NCBI GenBank assembly: GCA_007124345.1
Contig: SLFH01000320.1
Coordinates: 1-7,117 of the forward strand
Source: Phycisphaerales bacterium
Lineage (GTDB): Bacteria; Planctomycetota; Phycisphaerae; Phycisphaerales; UBA1924
Direction: 5' to 3'
Length of the DNA: 7,117 bases
A program made the translations under genes and the position numbers. The notes below the pieces were generated by a model that ran no database searches, was not told where the DNA came from, and saw only the letters and a list, made by a program, of their open reading frames with translations. Positions 6,120 through 7,117 of this stretch are shown here, in pieces; the stretch's first letter is position 1, and each line of letters opens with the position of its first letter.

Positions 6120-7117
6120 ACCAACTGCTCCGGCTCCTGCAACAGGCGCACGATCTCCGCCAGGCAGAGCGCCGCCGTCGCGCCGTCGACGACGCGGTGG
6201 TCGCAGGCGAGGCTGAGGGGCATGAGTTTGGCGACCATCGGCTGGCCGTCGCGGACGACGACGCCGTCGTAGGCCTTGCCGACGGCGATGATGCCGACCT
6301 CGGGGTAGTTGATCACCGGCGTCGCGAAGCGCCCGGCGTGACTCCCGACATTGCTGATCGTGAAGGTCGAGCCGGTGAGCTGCTCGCGCGGGATGGAGCG
6401 GTCGCGGGCGGCCGCCGCCAGCGCCGCGATCTGGTCTGACAGCGTGAACACATCGGCGCGGTCCGCGTCACGCAAGACGGGGACCATCAGCCCGCTTTCG
6501 GTGTCGGTCGCGATGCCCAGGTGCACCGCCTCGTGCTGCACGATCTCGTCGCGCTCGTCGTCCACTCGGGCGTTGAGCGCGCCGTACTGGCCCGAGAGCG
6601 CGCGGCAGACGGCCGAGGCGATGAAAGGGAGGAAGCTGAGCTTGCGCCCGGACTCTGCCGCGAGGCGGCGGCGGAGGTCGTCGAGGGCGGTGACATCGGC
6701 TTCGTCCATCACGGTGAAGTGGACGGCGGTGTCGACGGACTGGCGGAGCTTGCCGGCAATGACGCGGCGCACGCCCTTGAACGGAACGCTGGCGGTGCCT
6801 GCGCCGGGCTCGACGGAGGAGACTTGGGCGGGCGGCGGGACGGGGCGGCCGGACTGGAAGGGGGTGAAGCCGGGGGCGGTCGGGATGCCGCCGGGCTGCA
6901 TGCCCGGGTGCATGCCGGGCTGCATCGGCATGGGCATCTGGGGCATGTAGCCCCAGGGCATCGGCATCATGTAGGGCGGATACGGCGCGTAGCCGGGCAT
7001 CATCATCGGGTGCTGCGCGTAGGGCTGGGGATACGGCTGCGGGTATGGCTGGGGATAGCCCTGCTGCGGATAGGGCTGGGGGTACTGCGGCTGCTGGTAG
7101 TTGGGCTGCTGGGGTTG
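6116..7117 (-). CDS. 2-oxoacid dehydrogenase E2 acyltransferase, C-terminal part (gene runs off right edge)
   Basis: E2 moves an acyl group from a lipoyl arm to CoA in pyruvate, 2-oxoglutarate or branched-chain keto-acid dehydrogenase complexes. The 333 residues in the window contain a repeat-rich linker (about 1-110) and a complete catalytic domain (about 113-333). The latter has VRRVIAGKLRQS (116-127), GSTFTISNVGSHAGRFATPV (249-268) and the active-site motif DHRVVDG with His307 and Asp311. The frame is open to base 7117 with no stop, so the true start lies outside; an ATG at 7004-7006 falls in the middle of the linker and is not a likely start. Lipoyl and E3-binding domains are not in the window and would be expected upstream. 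The linker is Tyr/Pro/Gln- then Met/Pro/Gly-rich instead of the common Ala/Pro type. It is the first visible gene of the minus-strand run. Which complex it serves cannot be decided. Confidence 0.92.
   Translation of the reverse strand, partial: QPQQPNYQQPQYPQPYPQQGYPQPYPQPYPQPYAQHPMMMPGYAPYPPYMMPMPWGYMPQMPMPMQPGMHPGMQPGGIPTAPGFTPFQSGRPVPPPAQVSSVEPGAGTASVPFKGVRRVIAGKLRQSVDTAVHFTVMDEADVTALDDLRRRLAAESGRKLSFLPFIASAVCRALSGQYGALNARVDDERDEIVQHEAVHLGIATDTESGLMVPVLRDADRADVFTLSDQIAALAAAARDRSIPREQLTGSTFTISNVGSHAGRFATPVINYPEVGIIAVGKAYDGVVVRDGQPMVAKLMPLSLACDHRVVDGATAALCLAEIVRLLQEPEQLV
6887..7006 (-). repeat. Met/Pro/Gly-rich low-complexity linker segment of E2
   Basis: Residues 38-77 of the visible E2 fragment are dominated by Met, Pro, Gly, Tyr and Gln, with short repeats such as PMPMQ and PGMHPGMQPGG. 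The methionine content (about a dozen in 40 residues) is striking. It links the YPQP repeat to the segment before the catalytic domain and shows no fold of its own. Confidence 0.75.
7019..7117 (-). repeat. In-frame 12-bp tandem repeat coding Tyr-Pro-Gln-Pro
   Basis: Read on the minus strand, the E2 frame gives QPQQPNYQQPQYPQPYPQQG and then three YPQP units (residues 21-32) and a last PY, up to residue 33. The DNA unit is about 12 bp, plus-strand pattern GTA/ATA-nGG-CTG-nGG, with interruptions by an extra CTG codon. Such repeats grow and shrink by slippage, so length may differ between strains. The tract continues off the right edge. The peptide is likely disordered and extended. Confidence 0.8.

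Noticed and set aside
5193..6272. Plus-strand frame (359 codons) opposite the MBL and E2 genes.
   Set aside because: Gly/Val/Asp-rich antisense shadow; the minus strand has intact MBL and E2 active-site motifs.
7019..7117. The regular short repeats as a CRISPR array or non-coding satellite.
   Set aside because: The unit is 12 bp without spacers and stays in frame with the E2 gene, giving YPQP; it is a coding low-complexity repeat.

Overview
The window is a GC-rich (by eye about two-thirds G+C) bacterial chromosomal segment with dense coding, several GTG starts and ordinary metabolic genes. No insertion sequence, phage gene, CRISPR array, tRNA or rRNA is visible. Gene content and style (tryptophan dioxygenase, B12-dependent epoxyqueuosine reductase, a TIM-barrel sugar isomerase-like protein, E2 acyltransferase) fit a free-living planctomycete, possibly of the Phycisphaerae. 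That placement is an impression from protein style, not a measured result.

Layout. (1) Minus strand, 672 to 1: a small predicted lipoprotein gene followed by the start of kynA (tryptophan 2,3-dioxygenase), which runs off the left edge. The 50-nt gap between them is almost filled by a hairpin whose 3' arm contains the kynA Shine-Dalgarno sequence. (2) 673-993: a gene-free divergent region of about 320 nt with a 9-bp stem-loop at 821-854. (3) Plus strand, 994-2980: a xylose-isomerase-like TIM-barrel protein followed 31 nt later by queG, probably one transcription unit. (4) 2981-3080: a short convergent gap with an 11-bp perfect stem-loop, likely a shared terminator or a dispersed palindromic repeat. 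(5) Minus strand, 7117 to 3081: a four-gene run with gaps of -4, 54 and 9 nt, in transcription order a 2-oxoacid dehydrogenase E2 acyltransferase (N-terminus off the right edge), an MBL-fold hydrolase, a DUF4442 hot-dog-fold protein and a multi-pass membrane protein of unknown function. The last three all appear to start with GTG.

How the genes may work together. KynA opens tryptophan degradation by the kynurenine route. QueG performs the last step of queuosine synthesis in tRNA. The four-gene minus-strand run combines an acyl-CoA-forming E2, a thioesterase-fold protein, a hydrolase and a possible transporter, so a role in acyl or keto-acid metabolism is a reasonable but unproven inference.

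I see no clear evidence of a wholly new system. The items most worth a second look are the hairpin masking the kynA ribosome binding site, the Tyr-Pro-Gln-Pro and Met-Pro-Gly repeat linker of the E2 protein, and the E2/MBL/DUF4442/membrane-protein operon.
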